64,000 nucleotides of DNA from Leifsonia sp. ZF2019. GTDB taxonomy: Bacteria; Actinomycetota; Actinomycetes; Actinomycetales; Microbacteriaceae. Position 1 is the stretch's first letter; every line of letters starts with the position of its first letter. The DNA lies in the NCBI RefSeq assembly GCF_019924635.1, contig NZ_CP065037.1:3720001-3784000 (forward strand), written 5' to 3'. Below the pieces are notes generated by a model that did no database searches, was not told the origin of the DNA, and saw only the letters and a program-made list of their open reading frames with translations. Below are positions 34,963 to 43,979 of the stretch, piece after piece. The translations under genes were made by a program, and so were the position numbers.

Positions 34963-36249
34963 GTGAACCAGAGCTATGAGAACACGCCCGTCGACGAGCA
35001 GTCCGCCCACGAGATCGAGGATGCCGGTCTGCGCCTGGCGCTCGTCGACACCTCCGACGCCGACGCGTTCGACGGATGGATCCGTGCCGACTTCCGCGGC
35101 TTCCACGGCGGCGCGCCCTCGAAGGACGTGCTGGAGGAGTCGCGCGGGCACCTGGCCGACCGGCGCACCACCGCGGTGTACGACGACGACGCTCCGACGG
35201 CCGAGCCCGTCGGGACCGTGAACTCGTGGATCGCCCCGCTGACCGTGCCCGGCGGCGTGCGCCTCGACAGCTGGGCCATCAGCTCGGTGACGGTCTCGCC
35301 CACTCACCGGCGCCGTGGCATCGCCCGCGCCCTGCTCGGCGGCGAGCTGCGCACCGCGCACCGTCTCGGCGTCCCGCTCGCGATCCTCACCGTCTCGGAG
35401 TCGGTGATCTACGGCCGCTGGGGTTTCGGCCCGGCCACCTTCTCCGCCGAGTGGCGCGTCGACACCAAGCGCGTGCGCTGGGCGGGCGGCGCGACCGGCG
35501 GACGCCTCTCGTTCACCGAGCCCGACGCGTACCGCGAAACCGGTCTCGCCGTCCTCGACGCCGCGATGGCCGCGCGCCCCGGCGAGATCGGCCTCTCGCC
35601 GTACCTGGCCGAGCGTCTGATCGGCCCGCTGAAGGGCAGCGACCACCCCGACCGCTTCCGCCTCGTCCGCTACGACTCCCCGTCGGGAGACCCGGAGGGC
35701 TTCGTCAGCTTCGCGCTGAAGGCGCACGACGACTTCGTGCGGCACACCGTGGAGGTCAACCACCTCGCAGCGACGACCGACGCGGCTCTCACGGCGCTGT
35801 GGCGGTTCCTGCTCGAGATGGACCTCGTCTCGGAGGTCCGCGCCTGGACACGAGGTGTCGACGAGCCCCTGCCCGCCCTCGTGTCCGATCTGCGCGGCGC
35901 GGCGGTCGCCAGCGTGCAGGACCACCTCTGGGTGCGCATCCTCGACGTCCCCGCCGCTCTGACCGCCCGCCGGTACGAGCGCGACGGCGAACTGGTGCTC
36001 GACGCGACGGATGACCTCGGTTTCGCCGCCGGCCGCTACCGTCTCACGGTGACGGACGGCGCCGCGACCGTCAGCGAGACCAGCGACGCCCCCGACGTCA
36101 CCCTGCCGGTGGCCTCCCTCGGCAGCGTGTACCTCGGGCACGATTTCGCCCGCGCGCTCGCCGTCGCCGGCCGCATCGAGGGCGACGTCGCCGCGCTGGA
36201 CGCGCTGTTCCGCACGGCGGTGCCGCCGCGCCTCAGCACCTGGTTCTGA
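34963..36249 (+). CDS. Eis-like N-acetyltransferase
   Basis: A 428-residue protein with the Eis architecture: two tandem GNAT regions and a C-terminal sterol-carrier-like domain. The first holds the acetyl-CoA loop VSPTHRRRGIARALL (about residues 111-125) and YGRWGFGPAT. The terminal carboxylate ends at STWF, as in Eis, where it takes part in catalysis. Eis enzymes acetylate aminoglycosides at several positions and also lysines. The natural substrate here is not known. It is divergent from the ABC exporter. Confidence 0.87.
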   Translation: MNQSYENTPVDEQSAHEIEDAGLRLALVDTSDADAFDGWIRADFRGFHGGAPSKDVLEESRGHLADRRTTAVYDDDAPTAEPVGTVNSWIAPLTVPGGVRLDSWAISSVTVSPTHRRRGIARALLGGELRTAHRLGVPLAILTVSESVIYGRWGFGPATFSAEWRVDTKRVRWAGGATGGRLSFTEPDAYRETGLAVLDAAMAARPGEIGLSPYLAERLIGPLKGSDHPDRFRLVRYDSPSGDPEGFVSFALKAHDDFVRHTVEVNHLAATTDAALTALWRFLLEMDLVSEVRAWTRGVDEPLPALVSDLRGAAVASVQDHLWVRILDVPAALTARRYERDGELVLDATDDLGFAAGRYRLTVTDGAATVSETSDAPDVTLPVASLGSVYLGHDFARALAVAGRIEGDVAALDALFRTAVPPRLSTWF

Positions 36250-36585
36250 CGCGCCGCGCGCGCCGTCCCGTCCGCGCACCTACCTACTCGCCCGCCCGCC
36301 CGCCCGCCCGCCCGCCCGAGCAAATCCGGAGATGTTTGCTCGGCCGATCTCGATCTCCGTGCGAACGGAGTACTGAGCGGCGTGTCGACCCAAGCCTCCG
36401 GAATTCCGGAGTCCTCTGTCACCGCACCGCGGCCGGCTCACGCACAGCCAGGCCGATCCGTAACTCCGGAGACACCGACCGACACGCCGCTCACGTCACC
36501 GGAACTCCGGAGGCATCGCCGCGGGCGGCAAGGATCTCCGGAATTGCCCGGCGAGGAGGGCGCTGCCGCCGATTGAGCGCGGTGC
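36250..36585. other. 336-bp non-coding region with repeats before purA
   Basis: This space between convergent genes holds seven tandem CCCG units (36291-36318) and six copies of TCCGGA (36325, 36397, 36405, 36465, 36506 and 36537, each 6 bases). Two of these make a perfect 16-base palindrome at 36396-36411. Short open frames here have no coding signature, and I see no recognisable RNA gene. Confidence 0.7.
36291..36318. repeat. (CCCG)7 microsatellite
   Basis: Seven perfect tandem CCCG units. Tetranucleotide runs like this vary in length by slippage. Confidence 0.9.
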
Positions 36586-37872
36586 TCAGTCGATCAGGTC
36601 GTGGCGGACGACGATCTCGTCGCGCGCCGGGCCGACGCCGATCGCCGAGATGCGGGCGCCGGACATCTTCTCGAGCGCGAGGACGTAGTCCTGGGCGTTC
36701 TTGGGCAGATCCTCGAAGGTGCGGGCACCGCTGATGTCCTCGGTCCAGCCCGGGAACTCCTCGTAGATCGGGGTGGCGTGGTGGAAGTCGCTCTGCGACG
36801 CGGGGACCTCGTCCACGCGCACTCCGTCGACGTCGTAAGCGACGCAGACCGGGATGCGCTCGATGCCGGTGAGCGTATCGAGCTTTGTCAGAACGAAATC
36901 CGTCACACCGTTGATGCGGGCGGTGTAGCGCGCGACGGGCGCGTCGTACCAGCCGGTGCGGCGCGGGCGGCCGGTCGTGGTGCCGAACTCGAATCCGCGC
37001 TCGCGCAGGAACTCGCCCCACTCGTCGAACAGCTCGGTCGGGAACGGACCCGCACCGACCCGGGTCGTGTACGCCTTGACGATGCCGATGACGCGGTCGA
37101 TGCGGTTCGGGCCGATGCCGGAGCCGATGGCCGCGCCTCCCGAGGTCGAACTGGAGGAGGTGACGAACGGGTAGGTTCCGTGGTCGACGTCGAGCATGGT
37201 GGCCTGGCCGCCCTCGAAGAGCACGTATTTGCCGTCCTCCAGCGCGCGGTGCAGCAGGAGGGAGGAGTCCACGACCATCGGGCGCAGGCGCTCGGCGTAG
37301 CTCAGCAGCTGCTCCACGATCTCGTCCACCGAGATCGCGCGACGGTTGTACACCTTCACCAGCAGGTGGTTCTTCTGGTCGAGGGCGCCCTCGACCTTCT
37401 GGCGCAGGATGTTCTCGTCGAAGAGGTCCTGGATGCGGATGCCGACACGGTTGATCTTGTCGGCGTAGGTCGGTCCGATGCCGCGACCCGTCGTGCCGAT
37501 CTGGCGCTTGCCGAGGAAGCGCTCGGTCACCTTGTCGATGGTGCGGTGGTACTGCGTGATCACGTGGGCATTGGAGGACACCTTGAGCCGCGACACGTCG
37601 ACCCCGCGGGCGATCAGCCCGTCAAGCTCCTCGAAGAGCACTTCGATGTCGACCACCACACCGTTGGCGATGACCGGGGTGACACCCTCGGTCAGGATCC
37701 CCGACGGCAGCAGGTGAAGCGCGTACTTCTCGTTCCCGACGACGACCGTGTGCCCGGCGTTGTTGCCGCCGTTGAACTTGACCACGTAGTCGATGCGGCT
37801 GCCGAGGAGGTCGGTCGCTTTGCCTTTGCCTTCGTCGCCCCACTGGGCGCCGATGATCACGATCGCGGGCAC
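36586..37872 (-). CDS. purA: Adenylosuccinate synthetase
   Basis: A 428-residue enzyme that joins IMP and aspartate with GTP to make adenylosuccinate, the first step to [21 protein letters not shown] (catalytic Asp and P-loop), [10 protein letters not shown] (catalytic His), [15 protein letters not shown] and the [12 protein letters not shown] loop are all present. The start is GTG at 37872, with GAGGA eight bases upstream. It stands alone on the minus strand, 11.5 kb from purL. Confidence 0.98.
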   Translation of the reverse strand: MPAIVIIGAQWGDEGKGKATDLLGSRIDYVVKFNGGNNAGHTVVVGNEKYALHLLPSGILTEGVTPVIANGVVVDIEVLFEELDGLIARGVDVSRLKVSSNAHVITQYHRTIDKVTERFLGKRQIGTTGRGIGPTYADKINRVGIRIQDLFDENILRQKVEGALDQKNHLLVKVYNRRAISVDEIVEQLLSYAERLRPMVVDSSLLLHRALEDGKYVLFEGGQATMLDVDHGTYPFVTSSSSTSGGAAIGSGIGPNRIDRVIGIVKAYTTRVGAGPFPTELFDEWGEFLRERGFEFGTTTGRPRRTGWYDAPVARYTARINGVTDFVLTKLDTLTGIERIPVCVAYDVDGVRVDEVPASQSDFHHATPIYEEFPGWTEDISGARTFEDLPKNAQDYVLALEKMSGARISAIGVGPARDEIVVRHDLID

Positions 37873-37983
37873 TGTCCACGTCCTCTCGATGGATGGGCGC
37901 ACCGGTGCGTCACAGGACGACCGCTGCACTCGATCCTATCGCGACCCGTGTGCGGGGGCCGTCGGAGGGGTCTGCGGGGCGGC

Positions 37984-38775
37984 CTATTTGATCGCCCCCG
38001 CCGACAGTCCCTTCTCGAAGAACTTCTGCAGGCCCAGGTACGCGATCACGATCGGGAGGCAGATCAGCACGAGGGCGGCGAAGATCTTGGGCTGATCCGA
38101 ACCGTAGGTGCTCGTGAAGTAGAGCGGGATGGTCGTCACGGTCTGCATGGACGGATCCGGCAGGAAGAGCAGGGGAAGGAAGAACTCGTTCCATGCCTGC
38201 AGGAAGGTCCACACGATCAGGACCGCTGTGATCGGCTTCGCGAGAGGCAGGACGATCCTGACCAGCGCGGAGAAGCTGTTGCAGCCGTCGATGCGAGCGG
38301 CCTCGAGCACCTCCTCGGGGATCCCGGCGATGTAGTTGCGGGTCAGCAGGAGGGTGAACGGCACGATCGTCGTCGCCAGAGGGATGATGACCGCCAGATA
38401 GTTGTTGAACAGGTCCAGCCGCTGGACCATGACGAACAGCGGCACGATCAGCGCGATCGTCGGGAGGACGAGCCCGACCAGGATGGCATTGAAGACGAGC
38501 TTCTTGGCCGGGAAGCGCATCTTGCCGAAGGCGTACGCGGCGAGCATCGTGACGGCGTAGACGAGCACGATGACCCCCGCCGAGATGACGAGGCTGTTGC
38601 CCATCGACTGCAGGAACGGCGTCTTGGTCAGCACGGCCAGGTAGTTCGCCGCCGCCCCCTCCCCGTCGAACGACTTCGCGACGATGGCCACGAGCGGAAG
38701 GAGGAAGGGGAGGGCGATCAGGGTCGCCGCGAGCTGGCAGACGACGCGGGAGAGTGTGGTGGGGCGTCCGAACAT
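37984..38775 (-). CDS. Sugar ABC transporter permease, MalG type
   Basis: A 263-residue CUT1-family permease with six helices and the EAA loop EEVLEAARIDGCNSFSALVRIVLP, which contacts the ATPase. It is the last gene of the LacI-controlled operon, 1 bp after the MalF-type gene. No ATPase gene is encoded here, so the transporter probably uses a shared MsiK-like ATPase encoded elsewhere, as is usual for actinobacterial CUT1 systems. Confidence 0.93.
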   Translation of the reverse strand: MFGRPTTLSRVVCQLAATLIALPFLLPLVAIVAKSFDGEGAAANYLAVLTKTPFLQSMGNSLVISAGVIVLVYAVTMLAAYAFGKMRFPAKKLVFNAILVGLVLPTIALIVPLFVMVQRLDLFNNYLAVIIPLATTIVPFTLLLTRNYIAGIPEEVLEAARIDGCNSFSALVRIVLPLAKPITAVLIVWTFLQAWNEFFLPLLFLPDPSMQTVTTIPLYFTSTYGSDQPKIFAALVLICLPIVIAYLGLQKFFEKGLSAGAIK

Positions 38776-38776
38776 G

Positions 38777-39742
38777 TCAGTCCTCTCCGAAGCGGTAGGC
38801 GCGGATCTGGATCGAGGTGAGGATGAGGGCGATCACGAGCAGGAGGATCGAGAGGGCCGCGGAGTAACCCGCGTGGTACTGCTCCACGACCTGCTTGTAG
38901 ATGTAGGTGGTGAGGAACTCGGTGCTGCGACCGGGGCCTCCCCCCGTTGTCAGATACACCAGGTCGAAGGTCTTCAACGCACCGATGCAGCCTGTCAACG
39001 CCAGGGTCGCGTGCGTGCCCTTGAGCTGCGGAAGCAGGATCCGCCGGACGATCTGCAGGCCACCCGCACCGTCGATGGCCGCCGCCTCGAACAGGCTCTG
39101 GTCCAGCTGCGAGATGGCGGCCTGATAGAGCAGGAAACTGAAGCCCGTCCACTGCCAGATGTTGATGGCGGCGATCGAGTAGAGCGCGATGTTCGGATCG
39201 GCCAACCAGGCCGTGTGCGCGTCGATGCCGACCGACCGGAGGAGCTGATTGAGCGCACCGTCCGGGCTCATGATCTCGCGGAACGCGGTCGCAATGGCAG
39301 CGGGAGCGAGCACGACCGGGAGGAACATCACGATCTTGTAGAGGGCGCGGCCCCGCACGGAATCGCTGGCGAGCAGAACGGCCATCGTGAGTCCCAGCAC
39401 CATCTGGACGAGCACGGTGATCACGCCGAAGATCGCGACGTGGCCGAGCGCGGTCCAGAACACCGGATCCTGCGCGATGGCGACGTAGTTGCCGAAGCCG
39501 ACCTGCTTCTGGCTGTCGTCGATGCCGTTCCAGTCGAGGGTGGAGACCCATCCCGTGTAGCCGATGCCGACGTAGATGATCCCGACCACCAGGAGGAGCG
39601 CGGGAAGGATGTACAGCCAGGGTGTGAGCGGACGCTGCCCGATGGTGCGGACCGCGGCCGTGCGGCGCTTGGGCGCCCGCGAGCCATCCGGAGGCGCCGG
39701 TTCGGCGCGGGGCGGGCGTTCGATGACGGTCCTCGTTGTCAT
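38777..39742 (-). CDS. Sugar ABC transporter permease, MalF type
   Basis: A 321-residue CUT1 permease with a basic N-terminal tail, six helices and the EAA motif QSLFEAAAIDGAGGLQIVRRILLPQL. It pairs with the MalG-type gene downstream to form the membrane channel. A hairpin precedes it, between the binding-protein gene and this gene. Confidence 0.93.
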   Translation of the reverse strand: MTTRTVIERPPRAEPAPPDGSRAPKRRTAAVRTIGQRPLTPWLYILPALLLVVGIIYVGIGYTGWVSTLDWNGIDDSQKQVGFGNYVAIAQDPVFWTALGHVAIFGVITVLVQMVLGLTMAVLLASDSVRGRALYKIVMFLPVVLAPAAIATAFREIMSPDGALNQLLRSVGIDAHTAWLADPNIALYSIAAINIWQWTGFSFLLYQAAISQLDQSLFEAAAIDGAGGLQIVRRILLPQLKGTHATLALTGCIGALKTFDLVYLTTGGGPGRSTEFLTTYIYKQVVEQYHAGYSAALSILLLVIALILTSIQIRAYRFGED

Positions 39743-39754
39743 GTGCTTTTCCGA

Positions 39755-39780
39755 GGGGTGCCCGCCTGCGCGGGCACCCC
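39755..39780 (-). terminator. Intra-operon hairpin between binding protein and permease
   Basis: GGGGTGCCCGC (39755-39765) and its complement (39770-39780) form an 11-bp stem with a 4-base loop inside the operon. Such hairpins protect the upstream mRNA or partly stop transcription, so that the binding protein is made in excess over the permeases. Confidence 0.7.
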
Positions 39781-39802
39781 GTCCTTCCTGATCCGGTGAC
39801 GA

Positions 39803-41143
39803 CTATTTCGCGATGGCGTCGATGGCCTTCTGGACGCTGACCGCAGCGTCCTCCGGGCTCATCTGACCGCTTGCGACGGACGAGAGCGCCTGGCCGAGTG
39901 CTGTCTGCACGTCGGCGTCCTGGATCTGCCGAGCGCCGATCAGGTTCGTGATCTGCTTCGCCTGATCCTCCAGCGCGGGCTTCTGCACATCGGGCGCCGC
40001 CAGCTCGCTCGCGTCGACGGGCACCGACTTCAGCGCCGGGGTCTGCAGGGTCTTCGCGATCATGGTCTGGGCCGTCTTGCTCGAGGTCAGCCACTGCACG
40101 AGTGCGAAGGCCGCATCCTTGACCTTGCTCTTGGCCGAGATGGCCCAGCCGACGTCCGGCCCGCCGAAGAGCCGGCCGGTCTCCTTGGCGCCGCCGACCA
40201 CGTCGGGGAAGGCGGTGGGCACGAACACCTGCGACGTGATCTGATCGCCGTACGTCGGCGCGAGGGAGGCGAGGGTCGGCTTCGTCATGTGGTCGTCGTT
40301 CCACGTGCCCAGTGCGATCATCGCCGCGTCGCCCTTGCTGAACATGTCGTTCACGTCCGGGTACTCGGTCTGGCCGAGGGCGCCCGGCTGGACGATGCCG
40401 TCGTCGAAGAGCTGCTTCCAGACCTCGAACGCTTTCACGAAATCGGCGCTGTCGAACTTCGCCTTGCCCAGGACGGCCTTGTAGAAGGTGCCGGGCGTGA
40501 TCTGGTTGACGATCGACTGATAGACGTCGATGTTGACCCAGTCGTCTTTCGCGCCCTGGACGAAGCAGGTCTTGCCGAGCTGGGTGATCTTCGCGCAGGC
40601 GTCCTTCCACTCGGCGAGCGTGGTGGGCGGCTGCACCCCTGCCTGGTCGAGGATGCCCTTGTTGTACCAGAGGAGGCCTCCCCCGGCGATCATCCACGGG
40701 AGGCCGACCTGCTTGCCGTCGACGGCGAGCTGCTGGGTCTCGAGCAGTCGGTCCTTCCAGTCGGCCCCGATGTTCTTGGCGGCGAGCGGGGCGAGGTCGA
40801 CGGCGAGCGGGGCGAACTGCGTGGTCAACGCCCCGACCTGCAGGCCGAACACGTCAGGGCCGGAGTTGCTGGTCGCGGCAAGGCGAACGGCGTTGACGTA
40901 GTCGCTGTACTGGATGAAGCGGTGCTTGATCGTGATGTCCGGGTGCTCCTTCTCGAACGCCGTGATCCACTGCTTGTCCTGGGTGTCGTCCGGGTTCCAC
41001 GACCACCAGTTGACGGTCGTCTTGCCTCCGGAGGCGTCGGACGATCCGCTCGACGAGCAGGCGGTCATGCCGCCGATCGCCACGGTCGCCGCTGCGGCGG
41101 CCGCGACCGCCCGGGTGAGCCACTTGCGGGTGCGGGATTCCAT
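39803..41143 (-). CDS. Sugar ABC transporter substrate-binding lipoprotein
   Basis: A 446-residue family 1 solute-binding protein. The signal peptide (MESRTRKWLTRAVAAAAAAT) ends at a lipobox GMTAC with lipidated C29. The mature part has NWWSWNPDD and the aromatic-rich PWMIAGGGLLWYNKGILDQAG segment typical of CUT1 binding proteins. GGAG lies six bases before the ATG. It follows the glycohydrolase-like gene by 45 bp. The sugar is not identifiable from sequence. Confidence 0.94.
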   Translation of the reverse strand: MESRTRKWLTRAVAAAAAATVAIGGMTACSSSGSSDASGGKTTVNWWSWNPDDTQDKQWITAFEKEHPDITIKHRFIQYSDYVNAVRLAATSNSGPDVFGLQVGALTTQFAPLAVDLAPLAAKNIGADWKDRLLETQQLAVDGKQVGLPWMIAGGGLLWYNKGILDQAGVQPPTTLAEWKDACAKITQLGKTCFVQGAKDDWVNIDVYQSIVNQITPGTFYKAVLGKAKFDSADFVKAFEVWKQLFDDGIVQPGALGQTEYPDVNDMFSKGDAAMIALGTWNDDHMTKPTLASLAPTYGDQITSQVFVPTAFPDVVGGAKETGRLFGGPDVGWAISAKSKVKDAAFALVQWLTSSKTAQTMIAKTLQTPALKSVPVDASELAAPDVQKPALEDQAKQITNLIGARQIQDADVQTALGQALSSVASGQMSPEDAAVSVQKAIDAIAK

Positions 41144-41188
41144 GCTGTCTCCATTACTTCGTTGTAGGGGATGGTGCGAGGGGTCGGT

Positions 41189-42697
41189 TCAGGGACGGAG
41201 CGCGTTCTCGATCCAGAGCATGCTCGGGCGCTCGACGAGGGCGACCACCCATTCGGCGGCGTCCCGATGCTGCGGCGGGCGCTTGAACGCGATCGAGAGG
41301 GTGTGCGCGCCCTCCGCGAGCTCGAAGTCGACATACTGGCCGACGGGCGCCATGTGGGGTGCAGGGAAGAACAACACGCTGCCTTGCGCTCCGTGGAGGA
41401 ACTCGCCGTCGATCCACACGCGGTAGTCCTCGGTGCTGTTGACCATCAGGCGCACGTCCTGCCGGCCGCGCCCGTCGAGCGCGTACTCGACCATGAGCAG
41501 GCGGTCGTCGAACTCGGTCCGGGGCTTGCGCACCCAGGTGCCCGGAAGGCTTCCGTCCACATAGTCGAGTGCGGGGAGAGGCCCCCCGATCTGCGGCAGC
41601 TCGGACTGGTCGCGCTGGTTCCACCGCTCCGGGGAGTACACCGTGTTGAAGTGAGAGAGGCGCACGGGGATGCGGTGGGTCGCCGGGTCGAACGGTGCGC
41701 TCGTCGCACGGGGTGCGACGCCACCGAGACGGCGACCGAGCCTGAGGACCAGATCGGTGAAGTCGTCGAGTGTGGAGGGGTGCTCCAGGTCGACGATCTC
41801 CGAGTTGAGCACGAGGTCGCTGCCGATCGGCGCGAGCCAGCGATCGTCGATGCCGCCGGGGTCAAGGATGCCGAGCAGCGCGCCCACAGAGGCCGTCGAG
41901 CTGTCGCAGTCCTCGCCGCAGTTGTTGGTGATGAGGATGGCCTCCGAGAAGTCGCGGCCGTGCAGCCAGCCCAGGATGACGAAGCCCGTGTTCTGGCGCA
42001 CGTCGGTGAAGTCCTGGCTGCCGTACTTCTCGACGATGAGCGCACGGACATCGCGCCAATCGTCGTGCTCCCGCGCCCAGCGTCGCGTGTCGACGACGAC
42101 GGCGGCGATGCCGCTGTCGGCGGGGATTCCGGCGAGGGCGCCGTCGATGAGCGCGTCGGTGTCGGACTCGACGAAGGCGAGTGACTGGAGGCGGGCGAGG
42201 AACTGGGCCGCGTAGACACCGTCGCCGTCGTGGTCGAAGCAGGCGTCCTCGTAAGCGTAGGCGGCCGCGAGATCGGGGTCGCCGGGCGCCAGGCAGGCCC
42301 AGATCTCCGACCGGATCGCCGCACCCTCTCCGCAGGTGAACCAGTTGTCGTAGGAGCCGGTGTAGGGCGGCTCCAGCCCTTCCGCGAGGTTGCGCACCGC
42401 GACGCCGTACTCGTTCCAGGGGAAGAGCACGTGCTTGCGCCAGGCGTCGGCGAGGATGTGACGGTCGACGCGGGGCTCCTCCAGCGCGTCGAGCACCGCC
42501 GCATAGACGACCTGCAGGTCGAGGTCGTCGTTCGGGACCATCTCGTCCGGCACCGGGAAGTAGAAGTCGGCGTCGATCGGCCCGGACAGCCCTTCGAAGG
42601 TCTGCCCGAGGGTTCCTCCCACGGCTTTGCCGAGCCAGCAGCCCTGGATGCGGTCACGCACCGAGGGGGTCAGATCGGTCGGGGCGAGTGTCGTCAT
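41189..42697 (-). CDS. ADP-ribosylglycohydrolase-fold protein in a sugar operon
   Basis: A 502-residue protein. Residues 13 to about 300 match the ADP-ribosylglycohydrolase fold: GCWLGKAVGGTLG near the start, an acidic NDDLD (57-60) at the first metal site and GEDCDSSTASVGALLG with D263 and D265 at the second. The last 170 residues form a beta-rich appended domain. The metal residues are mostly kept, but the usual DDT reads DDL. As first gene of the transporter operon, it probably hydrolyses an N- or O-glycosidic bond of the imported compound; that is inference. AAGGAG lies upstream of the ATG. Confidence 0.85.
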   Translation of the reverse strand: MTTLAPTDLTPSVRDRIQGCWLGKAVGGTLGQTFEGLSGPIDADFYFPVPDEMVPNDDLDLQVVYAAVLDALEEPRVDRHILADAWRKHVLFPWNEYGVAVRNLAEGLEPPYTGSYDNWFTCGEGAAIRSEIWACLAPGDPDLAAAYAYEDACFDHDGDGVYAAQFLARLQSLAFVESDTDALIDGALAGIPADSGIAAVVVDTRRWAREHDDWRDVRALIVEKYGSQDFTDVRQNTGFVILGWLHGRDFSEAILITNNCGEDCDSSTASVGALLGILDPGGIDDRWLAPIGSDLVLNSEIVDLEHPSTLDDFTDLVLRLGRRLGGVAPRATSAPFDPATHRIPVRLSHFNTVYSPERWNQRDQSELPQIGGPLPALDYVDGSLPGTWVRKPRTEFDDRLLMVEYALDGRGRQDVRLMVNSTEDYRVWIDGEFLHGAQGSVLFFPAPHMAPVGQYVDFELAEGAHTLSIAFKRPPQHRDAAEWVVALVERPSMLWIENALRP

Positions 42698-42728
42698 TGT
42701 TCTCCTTCGAACGGACTGCGCGTGCGGC

Positions 42729-42787
42729 GGTGAACCATTTCACCGTCGATGTGGTGAATCATTTCACCGAGGCGACTATCCTGTCAA
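42729..42787. promoter_or_regulatory. Divergent promoters with twin LacI operators
   Basis: Two 16-base palindromes, GGTGAA-CCAT-TTCACC (42729-42744) and GGTGAA-TCAT-TTCACC (42753-42768), are 24 bases apart centre to centre. On the minus strand TTGACA (42782-42787) and AATGAT (42758-42763), 18 bases apart, form the operon promoter with its -10 inside the second operator. On the plus strand TATCCT (42777-42782) is the lacI-type -10. The spacing fits repression of the transporter operon and autoregulation by the LacI protein. Confidence 0.85.
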
Positions 42788-42830
42788 CGTGCGGATGCTC
42801 GGAACGGGCCCGCCGCAGAGAGGGGGCCAC

Positions 42831-43808
42831 GTGTCGGCACGATCCAGCATCCGCGACGTCGCCGAGCGCGCGGCCGTCTCCATCGGCACGGTGTCGAACT
42901 TCCTCAACGACACGAAGCCGATCGCGCCCGCCACCGCGGAACGGATCCGCGCCGCGATCGACGAGCTCGGCTTCATCCCGAACGCAGCTGTGCGGGTGAT
43001 GCAAGGCGCGCGCAGCCCCGCATTGGCGTTCCTCGTGCCCGATCTGTCCAACCCGTTCCTCGCGGAGGTGAGCCGAGGCATCGAGGACGTGGCACTGGAG
43101 CACGGCCACATCGTGATCACCTGCAACACCGACGGCGACCTCGACCGTGAACAGCGCTTCGCCCAGGTGCTCGCCGAGATGCGCGTGGCCGGCGCGATCA
43201 CGATGGCGATGACCGCCGAAGGGGAGCCGTTGCAGCTGGTCAAGGACAGCGGCGCACGAGTGGTCCTCGTCGGCTCGCACTCGGACGAGTACATCTCGGT
43301 GAACATCGACAACCCGCTCGCCGGATATCTCGCCATGCAGCATCTGCTCGACCGAGGGCACCGGCACTGCGTGTTCTTCGGGGGCCCGGGCGCCGCGCCC
43401 CAGATCGCGGAGCGCCTCGACGGCATCCAGGAGGCCGCCCGAGACGCGCGCATCGCGATCGAGATCGCGCGCTTCGACGCAGCGGGCAACGACATGGCCT
43501 CACGCCTCCGGGCCGCCGAGGAACTGCTCGACGATCTCGGCGGCGCGACCGCTGCGATCTGCGCCAACGATCTCCTGGCGCTGGCGCTCCAGACGGCGGC
43601 ACTCCGCCGCGGCCTCCGCATCCCTCAGGACCTCGCGATCATCGGATACGACGATATCGACGATGCGATCTCGGCGGTCGTGCCCCTCACCTCCGTCCAC
43701 CATTCGGGCCGCGAGCTGGGTGCCCACGCCGCCGCCCTCGCCCTCGGGCTCGATCACGAGCTGCTGCCCGTCTCCCCTCCCCGCCTAGTCGTGCGCGCGT
43801 CGACCTGA
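42831..43808 (+). CDS. LacI-family transcriptional regulator
   Basis: A regulator of about 325 residues. The N-terminal HTH is IRDVAERAAVSIGTVSNFLNDTKPIAPATAERI. The hinge and periplasmic-binding-like domain follow (LAFLVPDLSNPFLAEVSRGIE, then the AICANDLLALALQTA stretch and LAIIGYDDIDDA). I use GTG 42831 because AGAGGGGG precedes it; GTG 42789, six bases after TATCCT, would add 14 residues as a leaderless form. It is divergent from the sugar operon and almost certainly binds the twin palindromes between them. Confidence 0.92.
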   Translation: MSARSSIRDVAERAAVSIGTVSNFLNDTKPIAPATAERIRAAIDELGFIPNAAVRVMQGARSPALAFLVPDLSNPFLAEVSRGIEDVALEHGHIVITCNTDGDLDREQRFAQVLAEMRVAGAITMAMTAEGEPLQLVKDSGARVVLVGSHSDEYISVNIDNPLAGYLAMQHLLDRGHRHCVFFGGPGAAPQIAERLDGIQEAARDARIAIEIARFDAAGNDMASRLRAAEELLDDLGGATAAICANDLLALALQTAALRRGLRIPQDLAIIGYDDIDDAISAVVPLTSVHHSGRELGAHAAALALGLDHELLPVSPPRLVVRAST

Positions 43809-43861
43809 CACCCCCGCGCCCCGCACCCCCACCCCCTCCCCCTCCCCCCGCGTAGCCCGTG

Positions 43862-43924
43862 CGCCGAAGTTCACGTTCTTGCGCTCATTTCGGCGAAATG
43901 AGCGCACCGTCGTGAACTTCGGCG
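43862..43924. repeat. Nested palindromic intergenic repeat, copy 2
   Basis: Outer arms 43862-43875 and 43911-43924 (CGCCGAAGTTCACG and complement) enclose an inner 12-bp stem (43880-43891 with 43895-43906; TGCGCTCATTTC and complement) with a 3-base loop. The outer arms and the GCGAAATGAGCGCA element match copy 1 at 30551. Confidence 0.85.
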
Positions 43925-43943
43925 GCGGATGCAGTGCGATAAG

Positions 43944-43973
43944 TTGCACAGTGGTGTGCAAGAAGCGTAGGAT
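43944..43973 (+). promoter_or_regulatory. TetR promoter and operator
   Basis: TTGCACA-gtgg-TGTGCAA (43944-43961) is an 18-base inverted repeat. Its left arm doubles as a -35 (TTGCAC), and TAGGAT (43968-43973) is the -10 after an 18-base spacer, six bases before the ATG. A TetR dimer bound here would block the promoter. Confidence 0.8.
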
Positions 43974-43979
43974 GAGGGC

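Noticed and set aside
36382..36576. Short open frames in the gap before purA
   Set aside because: They lack start signals and coding composition and overlap the TCCGGA and CCCG repeats.
42789..42830. An upstream leaderless start for the LacI gene
   Set aside because: GTG 42789 has the six-base spacing, but GTG 42831 has a strong SD and fits the family N-terminus better. It is kept only as an alternative.
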